Assembly: GCA_013397695.1 (NCBI GenBank)
Contig: VYZI01000012.1
Span: 6,398,372 to 6,462,371, forward strand
Source of the DNA: Centropus unirufus
Lineage: Eukaryota; Chordata; Aves; Cuculiformes; Centropidae
Length of the DNA: 64,000 nt
Direction of reading: 5' to 3'
How positions within the stretch are numbered: position 1 is the stretch's first letter; each line of letters opens with the position of its first letter. This document shows positions 1-13,752 of the stretch, one piece after another. Both the position numbers and the translations under genes were made by a program. The notes under the pieces are model-generated. The model did not search any database and was not told the DNA's origin. It was given only the letters and a program-made list of their open reading frames with translations.

Positions 1-3000
1 TAGGCCAATCAATGGAAAAGCACATCTGACCTCATTAAGGCAGTAGAAAGTATTTTGAAGTTTACATTAAATAAAACTTCAATTAAATGAGAAATTTCCT
101 GTTTAAACTCCTCATGGGAGCAGGGGGTGAGAATACTGTTGATGCTGCCACTCTCACAAGAGCAAAAATCATCGCCTATATAGAAGTGACTGCTCAGACA
201 GGTGCATCACAGAGAAACTACCAACCAAATAAATAACAATGCTAATCATTTTATTCGTTTAAAAAAATTGGAAAAGCTGTGAATGGAGTCCAGCTGTAAT
301 ATACTCTGATGGTGTGAGGTGCCAAAGTTAAGAAACAACACGTCTGGGCTGGGAGTCCTGAACATAGCACTAGCTCTGCAGAGCCTGCAACACTTCATTA
401 GCATCAGGGAGCAGATCTAAGCAAGGATCTATAGTATGGATTTCTTTCATGTTTTGCAGATTGAAGGTTATTCCCTCAGTGGCCCCTGTTACCCAGGTGC
501 CAGTACTCACATGGAGACATAGGGAGGTGTTCTCCTCAGCAGCAATTCTGTCCTATTCCCAGGAAAAGTTGTGGCTATTCTTGTTCTGGGTTGCAAATCA
601 CATAGGCACTATCTAAATGTCTAAGGTCTTCCAGGAAATTTTGAGGAAGGACTAAAACTGAATCCAAAGCTGAAGGATTGATTTCAACCCTGAGCTGAAG
701 GTGCTTAGTAAAGCACAATGCCAGCAGGACCTTGCTCAGCTGGAGAGGGTAAGGGTGAGATCCCCACTCAGCTGAACTTACCGGTAAAAAGTCGCTGATA
801 ACCCCAGGATTTCACTTCTGAAGCTTTGCTTGGAGTTTCATGCTAAAAAGCAGTGATGTTCCACCTGGTGCTGCATCACACAGAAACTTCCAATTGAGAG
901 AAAAGTCCATACCCTGCATCTGAGCTGCAAGGGAGGAACACGGGCAGGACACTGGCTACTTTCTGGCTTTGTGTAGGATTTCAGGCAATGAGATACCTCT
1001 TACAAGAGCAAAATTAAATGCATTTAGGAAAAAACAACAGCAGCTACATCTGTTTTCAAAAGTAATGATTATTAAAGTGCCTAGGTGATAACAGAGGGTA
1101 GTAAATTACCTATAAGCAATGGCAATCTGAGAAAAAAAAGGGCTTTTTTAACTGGGAAAACAGTCCTGTCCCACCTGAAGTGTGCAGAAGCAGCAGCTTC
1201 TCTCCTTGGAGATGAAGGTATAAACCCTCTGGAAATATGGAGATAATCCAGAAGAGACCCATTGGAAAAGCAGCAAGACAAATCAGCAGTTCCCCTGTTT
1301 GAGGGATCTAATTTTCTGAAGTGAGGAAAGTGAAGTTGAATACACAGACAAATTGCAGAATGCTGGTGCATCCCCTTCTCCACATTTTGGGTTCTGGTTC
1401 TTGATAGCATTGGCTAAAAACTGAATTTGTGGATTTTGAGCAAGACCCTTCGGGTCTTAGAAGTTCAATGAGAATTTTGACTTGCTGCCTTTGGTGAAAA
1501 ACAAGTTTTATTGAAAAGGATTCCTATGGAATTCAACAAGATTTTAATGACAAATAGCAAAGGGCAGAAATTTTGTGTGCTTCCTAGTTGGGAGAATCCT
1601 GAGGAAGCTGTGTCAGGGGATAACAGATGATCCCTGTCACACAGGGAGATGTCCCTCCTTGGGGCAGGGATTGAATGGGTGTGACCAACCACATAGAGAG
1701 TAAATACTGGGTTGGGGGGAATGAGAAGTGCGGACAAACAGACCAAACATGGTGAATAGGGTCACAAAATCCCTGAAATCAGTGCGTGCCCCTGCAGCCT
1801 CACACGCTCACGCAGCAGTTTGCAGGGTTATCATGGGGCAGATCCACTGCCCACAGCCTGTAGTTACCAAAGCCCTCACATTTATGATCCCATGCCAGGT
1901 GAGTTGGACTCACCTGCTGTGGACAGCAATGAAGCTGTGAAAAGCCATTCCCAGCAGCCACCAACTGTGCTGAGTGCTCGTTAGCACTCTGCAAGCAGAA
2001 ATGATCTGTGCAGCGCCCTTTGACGAAGGGAACCGTAAGCAGCAAGCAAAGCAAAGCAAAGATAAAAACTGTCAATAGAGGGGTATTAGTGGAAGTTCCT
2101 CTGTCTTCTGGCATGACAAAAGCGAGCACCATCCGTGTTTGAAAAAGACATTTCCTGATTGCAATCACACAAGTCGGATGTTCGTAAGTTTTTATTATTA
2201 ACGGCTCAGACAAGAAATCTGAAGTATGCGATTAGTGAACACTATAAAGTCAAACAGGAAATGTCCTATTTCTACAACAAAACATAAGCACGTAGAGATA
2301 AATCAAGCATTTTGTGATTCTGGAAGTACAGTAGGTTGAAATATATTTCAAAGGAATTAGTGTGGCCAAACTAATGCATTGTAATGTGTTATGACAATGA
2401 ATTGTATAGCATGAGAGCAAAGAGTAAGGGTTTAGTGCAAAGGGAACCAATGCCACAGTTACTCACAAATCCTCTTATTTGAACACAGTGGTGGTTAAGA
2501 TTAGTATTTCTATTTTCTGTTCCGAGCTACTTTTCCCTTCATAGTGAAGCATGTGAATCACGCTGCATATTAGAACACTTCCATGAAGAGCAAAAAGTAG
2601 TTAATTCAGTGATTTAGTCATGACCATTGTAGGAAAAAAAGTCCACCACCTTCTCTTTCCTCCCTTTTAGCCTCCAAAAGTGGGCAGAAGGAACATTCAC
2701 TCAAAAAATGCAGCAGTGCTTTGTATTGTTTGAAATAAACCTTACCTGTCTTTGCATGTATTTGCAGTTTTAAATGGATCTGTATTTACACTAAATGAAA
2801 TATTTACCAGAAAGATTATGAAGGTTTTTCATTTGCATAAGTCAAAGAATTATATCTGTAATGCTGTTTAAAGGATTGGTACATTTTTACAATGAAAAAT
2901 AATGTTTTGGTATACTAATTCTTCAAATAGTTAAAAAATGGCTATAGTTTGCAGAACAATTACTATCAGACAAATATTTAAAGGTTTTCTGGCTTTCTTA

Positions 3001-3453
3001 TTATTGATAAATGCTGGAGTCTCACATTTTAAGACCTTTGTCAATTATTAAGACATTCCAGTGTTCAGCTCTGCCTCAAGCCCACCTTCCAATGCAGCAG
3101 GAAAAATAAATCCCAGAGAGAAACCTGTTGCTGTCAAGGACAAGGAAATTCAGAAACTGGAATATCCACAACGAAGCCAGACTCTCAGCCGGTATAGTTT
3201 GCTGTACGTCTCTGAAGCCAATGGAGCAGCATCATCACCAAGCAGCTGAGGGTTTGCTCACACTGCTGCGCTTACAGCCACACAGCAAAACATTGAATTC
3301 TCCACTCCACACATAGTTTTTTTTCTCTGGCAGCTACTCCATCTGTTGTGCTGTTACAGCATCTGAATTTGCTGGTGTAGTGCCAGAAAAGCTGTTTTCT
3401 TCTCTATTTGGATGAACAGTCATCTTCCAACTGGTCCTTGGATGTGCTGAGTG

Positions 3454-3483
3454 TTAGGAAGACACACTGAGGTGTCTTCCTAA
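3454..3483. repeat. Perfect 12-base inverted repeat
   Basis: The arms TTAGGAAGACAC (3454-3465) and GTGTCTTCCTAA (3472-3483) are exact reverse complements separated by a six-base loop, ACTGAG. The flanks do not pair. It could form a short hairpin in RNA, but the stem is much shorter than a microRNA precursor needs. Confidence 0.85.
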
Positions 3484-6400
3484 GACAGAACCCCCTAGGG
3501 AAAGCCTTGCCAGCCTTTGTCTGAAAAGGTGGTTCAACCTCTTCCACTCAGCTTTGGGCAGCAGCTTTTGGACCCAAACCTTCCATTCTTGGGCTCATTT
3601 GAATGTGAGACTCATGGAGAGACCTATATTTATACTGTCCAAGTCCTGTCCTTTGCTGTAGGAATTTATGGTGGCAATAGCTCAACAAACACTTCTTTTC
3701 TTAGCACTGCTTATTACACGATATTGTCAGAGTCCCTGCCTCAGCCTTCTAAAGGGAAGAGGTGCTTCACAGTACAACAGCAGCGTGGCAGCATTAGGGA
3801 TGCTAGAATAATCTTTCTAATTGATCTTGGAAAGGGTGGGCAGTGATTTCCTTTGAGTGATTTTCATTAACTGAGTTCTTTGTTATTGCTTGGGTGTGGG
3901 TTATGAATAAAACAGTTTTCACATGAGTGTACCTTCAGTTCAAACGCAGTTCAAACACAATATAATCTGCTTCAATAAAGAGGTGGCAGAATGCAGTTTT
4001 CAGTAGCATTTTTATTAAGTACTGGCAAACCCTTATGCATGTTAATGCTTGATAAAAATACAGCTGACCCAGATGCAAAACACTGTGGAGAGTTAAGGCA
4101 TATGAAAGTTGAGGCAAAATATATCCAGTACCACATGACACTCGCCATCCCTGAAAACTCAGTTCACAAGCACAGGGGAGTGGGAATGGAGCCTGAGCTC
4201 CTCAAGATGTTAAATTTTGACCACCCGTTTTTTAAAATGATTATTTCACCCCAGGAAGGCTATTTAAAAACAAAACACAGACTAACTGAACTAGACATTT
4301 GCAAGTGGATTGCATCTTGTACTGTTGTTGAAATTATTCTGTAGGAATGGATTGAAAATGGCTCATTTATTTCATATTTACAAACCCAGCCAAGAGCATG
4401 GAAAATTAGATGTTCTTACAGACACTACGTACTAAATCCCACAATTGTGAGTTAGTAGTTGCAGTTTCTTGCTATTTGACGCCTTAGCTTTCTTTATTCA
4501 ATTTTGGTAATATATGTAAGCTATACAAAAAATGAGTTTAAGAAACCCCTTGGTTAAGCAAGCAGACAATTGTAGACGTGACCTTGACCATTAGCAGTGA
4601 AGACATTAGCGATCACCTATTTCATATGACAATTCTATGATCATTTTAAATTGATGTAAGCTGGCTCTGCCACCAAAGCAACCACTCTTGTATTGCTCTG
4701 CTCCATTCTGTCTCATCACTGTGTTTCAGCTCAAGCATGTCTACAGCTGCATAGCAAAATGGAGCAAAGAATCTGATCCAGATGCAAACTAACCTGATAA
4801 AAAACAATAACAGTGGTTTATGGCAATTGTGTTGCTAAGGTATCAAGGCAATATTCCATCTTGGAAGAAAATCTTTTAGAATCTCCCCAAAGGTACTGTA
4901 GGGCAGCATTTCCCATGCCTGTAAGAATAAGAGACTATTTACATAGTAAATAATGCTCATTCTGAGAAATTATCACTAGTTACCAGTAGTCATTGTTATA
5001 AATTTCATATCACAGTGTTCACTTTGGATCTCTGGGCAAACCTGATTTGGTGTGAACGGGTGTATCTCTGGTGGCTTCTCAGGGCTGCTGCTGATTTCAT
5101 TGGGAATGTGCAATTGTGCACCAGCTGGCACGTGAATGTGAGACTGTACCCATCATCCATGGCACTTGCTTGTGACTGCAGCCACCCTGAGAAAAAAAAT
5201 CCATGGATTTCACTGGGTTACACCAACAACTGCCTGAGTCAGGTCACAATACAAGTAGTCCGCGTTGCAAGAGCAAACATAATCTGTGAGGAATTTGGAG
5301 ATTCTCTTTATGAGGGTTGGTTTTGCTACATTACCTCCTTGTCATTTTTCTTGTCCATTGGACTGTGCTGTTATGACCCTCTCATATAGGATCATTTCAT
5401 ATCTGCAAAGTATAGTGTTGGAAATGGATGGAGGGAAATGTTTTTATGTCTGCTGTAGGAAGTCATGAGGAGGCTGGGATATTTAGGGTAAGGCTAAAAA
5501 ATGGTACAAAGAGAAAATCTGAAAATTAAAAAGTGTTCCTACACATCTCTCTTCTCTGAGCTTACCACCAGTACCAGCAAATCCAGATCCTTCGGGCAGA
5601 AAGAGCTGAGGGCTAGGATGAGGTTGAGTCTAGCTCCGTCATGCATGACCTGCTCTGTTGGACACAGCTGCCTTTGGCAGCTGCAGTGATGCTGCCACTG
5701 GGGCTCCCAGAAGGGATCCATCAAACAAGGGCCTTCTGTGGAAGATGCTGGAGCACCATGTTATTAGCCCTGTTGTACTGAAATGAAGCCAACATTTGCC
5801 ATATGACTTCAGCCTGTAACAGAGAGAATCATTGAGTGAGACAATCACTGGAGCACAAAACACAACCTGCCCCCACATCCCTAACAGTCACTAGCAATTA
5901 GTTACACAAGTTGAGAAATTATTCTGCCTCAAATTCACACTTTTGTGAACACAACTAATTTTTGTACCCTCAGTGGTATATCTGCTAGAGTCACTCCTCC
6001 TTACGTCTTCTTTCTCACCCATTTGCTCCTTCTCTCTCCACTCATGACTGATTACTCCTGCAGTGCCAACCACACTGTGAAGAGCGGCCATATGTTATGC
6101 TAGATGGATAACAACCAAGGTCAGCAAAAACTCTTTGGGATTTTTTTTCTTTCTCTTAGTCTCAACATATTCTAATCTGCAGAAATCCAGTTTCAAAGGC
6201 AGCCACAGAAACCCAGCACTACTAAGAAAGTGGGGATGTCTGGGAGAGCGGGACTGACTTGAGTCAGCTCTCAAGTTGAGGTGAGTGTGGACCTGTGCCA
6301 TAATTTCATCCAAATTCCCTTCCCAGCACAGTGAGTCCATGGGAATATCACTGCCATGTGAGCATCTATCATAACAGCACTACAAATAACACACTCTGCC

Positions 6401-9400
6401 CACGATATGGCAGTGCTGAGGGGAGCAATGTGTTTTCTTGGGGATGGTGGATGAACGAGTACATGTTGTTTCTTGCTTCATTGTCACGTTTTCACTATGC
6501 TGCTTAATCAGCGCTGCTTTTACATTGCTGCAGTGTGGGAATGTGGGTTGTGCTAGTGCTTTTGCTGCATTCCTGCTGCAGGGATATCGCACTGGTTATA
6601 CGCAACACTCTCTTCCCCACAACGACAGCAAGAAACAGGGATTTTAATGCTTGACTGTATTTCCACAATGCCACTGAGGGAATGTACAAGAGCAAAAGCA
6701 GTTCAGTTCAATTTGTGTTGTTTAGGAACTACTTGAAACACCGCTAAAGGTCTATGCAATGTAATTAGGCATAAGGTCAGAAGAGCTCCCAATACAATAA
6801 ACAACTTAGTTTTGAAAACACCTTTTCCTGTTCATTAGGAAAAGCAAGTGTTAAGCAAGTAATCTGTCTCTTCAGTGCAATTTCAGCACAACATATGTCA
6901 TGACTTGTCTTACGAAATGAATTACAGGCCTTTCTGATAAGGCTTCATTTTACTAATAGTAAAGTGGCTCCATACACCCAATAGGGCTTTGTTAAGATGG
7001 AAGCATATTGTAGCACTAATGAAGCATGAGTTCAGCCTAATTAACAAGATAGCAACAGCAATCATACAGCCTTTTCATTCACTTTTATATATTCTGTCAG
7101 AGTAACAAAGTTGTGTTCAACACTGTTGGAACCCTCTGGCTTTGTTCCCTATTTGCACGCTGGCTAATCCCACTTCTTTGTTCAAACGGGCCTAGATCCA
7201 GCCAAATGCTAAGCCCGTATAATCATAGATAATAAGGCAGAGCCCTTGGGCAATCACACCGCTCATCCACCCACCCGCCAGCTCCCACTCCTCATATTTA
7301 ACTTTAAGCATGAGAGCTGATCCCTTGCAATCAGCAGGGCCACTCACAAATTTCCAGTTGAGCACATACTAAAGTGCTTTACTGGATTAGGGCCACAGTT
7401 TCTATTGTAAGAGGAAGAGTCACAGGCAGAATTTATTTGCCTGAATAACCTATTTTGCTTGTGTTAGAAAACAATAGTGTTTTCATTACCCACTTTGAAA
7501 CTTACCTGAATGAATGGGAAAGGCTCCTTGCCTCCAGCTGCTCTTTCAATTTGGTTTGTGAGCTGAGCCTTTGAAGGGCAATTCAGGGCACACCTACTGG
7601 TGAGTTATTTGTATCTGATGTGGGCATGATGGAGGAGATGTCCAGACAGAAACTAAGTTTGTTTCATTAATTTTGACATGTTCTATGCAATCTCTCATTT
7701 GAAAGTGCTGAAGATAAGCCTGCAGATGGGGAGCCACAGATCCTCTCCCTTGGCACAGCTCCAGCGAGGGTAATTACATGCTGTCTGGCTGAATCCTCTC
7801 ATATGGCTTCAAATGGAAAAGTCATTCTCCATTTTTCCTTCTGAAATACTGCAGTGTAGAGCAGCAGTTGCAGAACAGCACCTAAGCAGTACCTGCAGTG
7901 CATCAGTGGTGGGAACCATCTCTGACTGACCAAATAAATTGCTTCAGCCCCTCCACAGCTTCCCTGAAGAAGACTGTTTTGCTTCAGTGTATGGTTTCTG
8001 GCCCATGAGAGCTTCCAGATGGCACAAAATATGAGTGCAGACAGGGCTGGCGGGAGGGTTAGCACAGAGATACCCATCATACCGTACAACTTTGGGGAAA
8101 CTTCATCTCCAGTTCCTAAATAATGAAACTGACTGCACAAGTTTCACTTCCCACTTCATTATAGTCGATAACGAGCACAACCATGTTCTCTTGGTACAGC
8201 CCTGCTGTCAGCCACTTGGCACATCCTCTCCAATGGACCAAAATCATTCAAGTTCTATATATGACTCAAGCCCAGTGATTGTCCATCTCCTGCCTTGTCT
8301 TCCCTTGGTTAATCATACACTACATCTTTACTTAGAGTAACTTTCTAAGCAGCATGAAAAGAGATGAAGGAAGCTGTGATCAAAGTCTCCAGTAGGATTA
8401 AAGTCATTGAGGTCATCTAACAAGTTGCCAGATTTTGCTTGTCTTTTAAAATGTTCTTCAGAATCTGCATTTTCATTTGATCACATATTTAAGTAAAACA
8501 TAATCATTGCAGAAGACCTTGTTCTTGAAGAATTTTATTCAGTTCTGCCACTAACAACCTATGGCAAACTGATAGGAGCAGAAAAGATAACCCACTGTTA
8601 TTGGGGAAAAGGAATAAAACAAAATTCAGATGTGAAGATTGGACAACTTCATAGACTGAAAATGTGTCAAGAAATCTCTCTCTTGGTTAATGTATTTGAA
8701 GTCTCATAGTGCCTACTCCTTTTGACTGCAAGGAGGCTGGCTCAGGACAAGACTTGAGAGCTTGGACACTTTGGCTATAAATTGATTTCTGTGAAGTCCT
8801 GTCCTTAACTGGTCTGGCTGCTGCTTCCATGTTGCTATGTTACACAAAAAATGGCAGCCTTTCCTTCTTTGCGGTGTTTCTGAATGTTTATATTTTATCT
8901 GCATCTTTTCAGAAACAGAAAGCGTTGATTCACATAGTTTTAGCACTTGGTATGCTTGAAGAGTCTTCAGCTTCCTGCAAATATCAACCATAATGAACTC
9001 ATCTCTTCCCATTGGTCTCAGCAGACAAGCCAAATACTGAATAAAACCAGGCACTAAGTTATCATCTTCTTCCTGAAAGCTTGTAGAGGAATTCTTCCAG
9101 ATTAGAGATAGATGATGATAAAATAATACATGTACTGCTGTCCTTTACTTCCCCTAAACATAGCTCTTCCATTCCCAGGATGTTCTTTCCCTTCCATGAT
9201 TACAATTCACCTAAAAAAGATAGAGTTTGTTTGTACAAAGAAACAAATAATTCTTATATACTGTATTATAGAATAAGATGGAAATGTCATTCTCTGGCTA
9301 TCTTTTTTTCATTACTTTTATGGTACAGCAGAAATGCCTGCAGTAAGATGACACCTCCTAAATATCTGTCACTTAAAGTGTCCAAAACCACATGAAGAAC

Positions 9401-12400
9401 AATAGCTTTTCAAGTGTTTCAGTTCATGCTAACTTTCCAGGAAAGGAGCATAACAAGATTTTGCCAAGTGTGGCATGAAAGCAGAGCTCAGGATATGTTC
9501 AGTAGTGGGTCCTGATACAAAATACATCTTTATTTGCCGATATCTTCCCCAAATCTGTCTTATAAAGGACTATTGGAGGAGATCCTGAGAGCAGTAGAAA
9601 CTGATGTGGGAACAGAACATACTAATACATTACAACAAAACCTTTTACAAATGGGTGTCAAACCATTTTTGTTGATCTGAGAAAAGTATTCAGGATAGAA
9701 AACCTCATTAGAAACTCAAAAACTTTGAGACAAAATGTATGCAAGCTCAAGGCAGACAAATAGTTACAAAATGGCTTTATTATCCCAGGGAACATAGCAC
9801 CATCAGCAACAAATATGCTGTCTGTGTTTATATTCCAGACAGTGTTATTTCCCTAAATCATTGATTCTACATTTGCCTGGGTTTTCTTTGTCATTTTTTT
9901 TTTCTGAAATAAATCATATCCATTAGCACATAATGGCATGGGGCACATTTCCATGCATGGGCAAAACTGTTCCTTTCAATTCCATCTAGATACCCCAATC
10001 CCTGGACATTTTCACTTACGCTGTGACATTCTCACAGCGTCATGCTCAACTCAGATGCAAAATAACTGGTTTTCTCAGCAAATTATTCCTGTGCAGATGG
10101 AGCTAGTAGGTCCACGGCTGATGAAAGAATAATATGAATGCGTTATCGTGGGTGCCATAAGAGCATGCATGTTAGCACAGAGGGCTGAAGCTGCAAGGGC
10201 ATAGCATGATGACTGGCAGCTGGATCTGAGAGCAGTCTCTGCTCTGTGAATTCTAGTCCCCGTGATACAGAAAGCAGGTGCCCCACAGGGGTGTTTTGGA
10301 TCAAATACTACCTCTTCAGGAGTCCTGGGAAGTTAGACTTCAATGGCATCAGGATTTCACCCTTGCCACTGAAAAGGCATTGATCTTGCTGTTTTACTGA
10401 TTTCTTCTGCAAAATAAATTAGTTCCTCTCTCTTTATGCACGCACACTTATTTGGAAAGATACAGGGGGAAAAATAATAAATAATACTGAAAATAATGTT
10501 AGAATAATATTGGAAGTAGGATTAAGAAAGGTTAATCTAATGTTTTACTAAAAAAAGCATCTGCTCTACAGCTCAGCACATGCTAAAATACTCTGCAATT
10601 CTGCAACCTTTCTTTAATCCAAAGTAACCACCAACCTGGGGCAGGTAACCCCAGCCTCCCTGTGCTCAGGTGCTGTGAACTGTGTTTTCCCATCACTTCA
10701 TCCAAGGAAGCAAGTACTCTGCTCAATTCATCTCCTGCCTCACACTGGCCTGAGCTCAGTTGGAATAGGTGGGCCACCAAAACCAGCAGACAGGCAGCCT
10801 TCTTCAAAATTATTGGTTGTTATTTCAGTTCTTTCCCTTTGAAACCAGATTTCAAGCAGGAAGCAGCCAGGGCAAGCAGAAACAGGGTACAGGTACTGCA
10901 AGGGCGAAACTTCTGTAGTGGATGGGACAGAGCAATTTGACCCATGCCCTCACTCATCCGCAGCATGAATGTAAGGTCCCACAAGGCAAATAACAGGGAA
11001 AAAAGCCACTCAAGCTCTTGTAAAAAATAAGAAAAGATATATTTCTTTTTTTCTGAATTTCACAGCCCTCTCTCTTTGCTTTTTGCTCTCCCTCTATTTC
11101 AGGGAGCTGACTATGCAGCTTTCCCCTTCACCCACAGCTCAAAATGAGAAACCAGCAGGAAAACCCTTATTGCCAGCAGAAGACTACACCAGCTGGGAAC
11201 CGACCAGGGCAGGGGGATTAGAGTAACCAGCATCAACAGATTTGCATATTCAAAGATTGTAATTGAGGAATAGGCAGTAATGCCATTATGCAAATCCCTG
11301 GCCCCTGAGGGACCGAAGACAGAGCTCAGCATCCGGCATCTTTACCAAAATAAACCCATGTCAACAATGAGGCAGCACAGGGGCAAGCACAAGCAGGGAG
11401 TAAGGAATCACTGAACAGGAGGAAAAGGCACTATAAGTCATCAGTAACTAACTGTCCTCAGCCATGAACTCCTTCCCAATATTTGATACATTTGAGCTCA
11501 CAGAGCTCTTCCGGGTCCATGGTGACTCAGATGGCAAAATTATTACCCGCAACTGAAGATAGGCCTTAGAAGTATTTCAATAAAACAACATCCTTTCACG
11601 TGCTACCAGTGAACTAAGCAGCCATTATCATAGCTCCTTTCTTGGTTTTTTCTTAACCCTTTTCAGCCTCCTCATCTGCAGAATTGAATTTGAGGAGGCG
11701 TATTTCATCTGGTGGTTAATTCTTCATCAACTTTGCTTATGAAGTTGTTCTTCAAGGTCAGTAAAGGTTACAGAGAAAGGCAGAGTTCAATAGGTTCATT
11801 TAAAAGCAATCAGTAATTACAGCAACTTTTTTTGCTTAAACTACCTGAAATACAGCCATGCTTTCAGAGGGATTCTGTTCAAGTCTGTCATATGTTATTT
11901 TCCACAATATACGGTTGACTACACCAGCAATTCAGTTCACCTTGATTCATGAATAACTATCCCTCACTTCCTACTGTAAATACAATTCTAAACATATGGG
12001 AGAGAATTTATAGTGAATTAGGGTTGTACATTATCGCTGTGATTAGCTGCATTTGTCACCCAGCAGATGTCTGGGTAGTAAAAATCCCCCATGAGTACAG
12101 TATCCTGGCGTTTCCCAATTCCTTGATAACTGGTCCAAGAATTTCTCATTCCTGCTGTGCTCTGATCCTGCTGGCCCAGAGCAGATGCTCACTGTCTGCC
12201 TGTCTCCTACAGCACTAATCCTGCATTCCTCATGCTGCGATCCCAGAAGAGCATTGTATTTCCTCTGCTTTTTTCTCTTCTCTTATTTACCCCCAGAAGC
12301 TTTCTTTGTGATATTCATCATTCTCATAATACCAAAACACTTCGACAAGCAGAGCCAAATACCTCCCTGGTGTTGTATCACTCATTACCGCCAGTTACAA

Positions 12401-13639
12401 ATTTGATGACTGATCTGGCTGGAACTATTTATGTACTGGTAATGCCATTACAAGCACCAGGACAATGCTTGTAAGATATCTCAGCACGCGCCTGGCCCTT
12501 CTTTTCCTGGGCTTCTCATGAGAACATGGTGGGAGAAAAGATCTGTTCCATGAAAAAAATGAAAAACCTTGAAGGAAAGACATGGCAAATAACTACGATC
12601 ACAGAGATCAAGTGACTGGTTCTAAAATATGGAAGACATACAGTACTGCTTTGAGAGCTTTCACATGAGATAATCTTTCCCCTTGCCCTGGTTTGTCCAT
12701 CTCAGAAATGCCTTACTTTTGTCAGCTCACATTTTCCAGCAGAGAAAAAAAAAATGTCACTGCCCCCCAAAAAGTCTCTTGGTCCCGAAGATGAAGACAG
12801 CACAGATGCTTCCGTACAGAAATGGGTATTTTTGTCCTCCATCCGGTCTCTGCAGGCTGCTGTCACTGATCACTTTGCCAAGCAATCACTTAATGTGAGC
12901 TTAGCATCTGCTGTGATTGGATCCCACTTGGTGGGACCAGTGGACTCATGTGTAATGTAAACTGGACTTAACCAGCAGACTTTTGCCTGCTTTGGAGCTC
13001 CAGTACATCTCAGTTACTCAACACTTCATATTTGCCTTTTGAGTCCCAAGTGATCAGGTTTTTATCTCTAAAAGTAATGATCTTGCACATGCCATATCCC
13101 AAACACCAGGCTCTCAGTTTTCTTCTTTCTGTCCGACAAATCTTTGAAGAAGAAAATAAGCACTGTCTGACACCATCTCAATTCTTGTCTCAGCGCCAAG
13201 AAAATATTCCTCCAACCTCTTCTCTTCAACCAGCCCACAATCATCAGCTGTTATTTGCTTTATGTTATTGTATGTCTTCAACCTGGAATATCAGACTAGC
13301 AACTCTCCTTCAGTTGGTAAAAGGCCTAGAAATACTAACCAGCCCTCCTAGCAGAAAGTGACTTTCTTGCATAGTAAGAAAATGTGAGTCTAAACATGGA
13401 TAATGTGAATTAATTTATCCTTTACGGAACTGATTTTGTTCACTCACTTCCAAACAGCACAGGGTATAACTTGCAGAGTAACCCTAACATCCAGTTCAGC
13501 CTCTCCAGACCACAGTCATAGTTAAGAGGCGCATTTTTATTCCATTCTGTTCAGACAGTTGCTTTCAAACTGTTGAACTAAAAGCCACGCAAAGGAGCTG
13601 AAACCAAACTAAACCAGCTCACAAGGCCAAGGTTTTAAA

Positions 13640-13752
13640 GGCTCTAATTATACAAATATATAATATATCTAATTATATAAATANAGGCTCTAATTATACA
13701 AATTATATCTATATCTAATTATATAAATATAAATATATGCATATAAATATAC
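13640..13752. repeat. AT-rich tandem repeat with an unresolved base
   Basis: The phrase GGCTCTAATTATACAAAT occurs twice (about 13638 and 13686) and is followed by diverging ATATAAAT/TATCTAATTA units. An N at 13684 lies exactly at the start of the second copy, so the number of copies may be wrong in this assembly. Confidence 0.8.

Noticed and set aside
1447..1463. Short inverted repeat AAGACCC-TTC-GGGTCTT
   Set aside because: A seven-base stem is common by chance and has no context.
10583..10807. Minus-strand frame with a signal-peptide-like start (KKAACLLVLVAHLF)
   Set aside because: The first codon is TTG, no good donor follows, and no family is recognised; probably chance.
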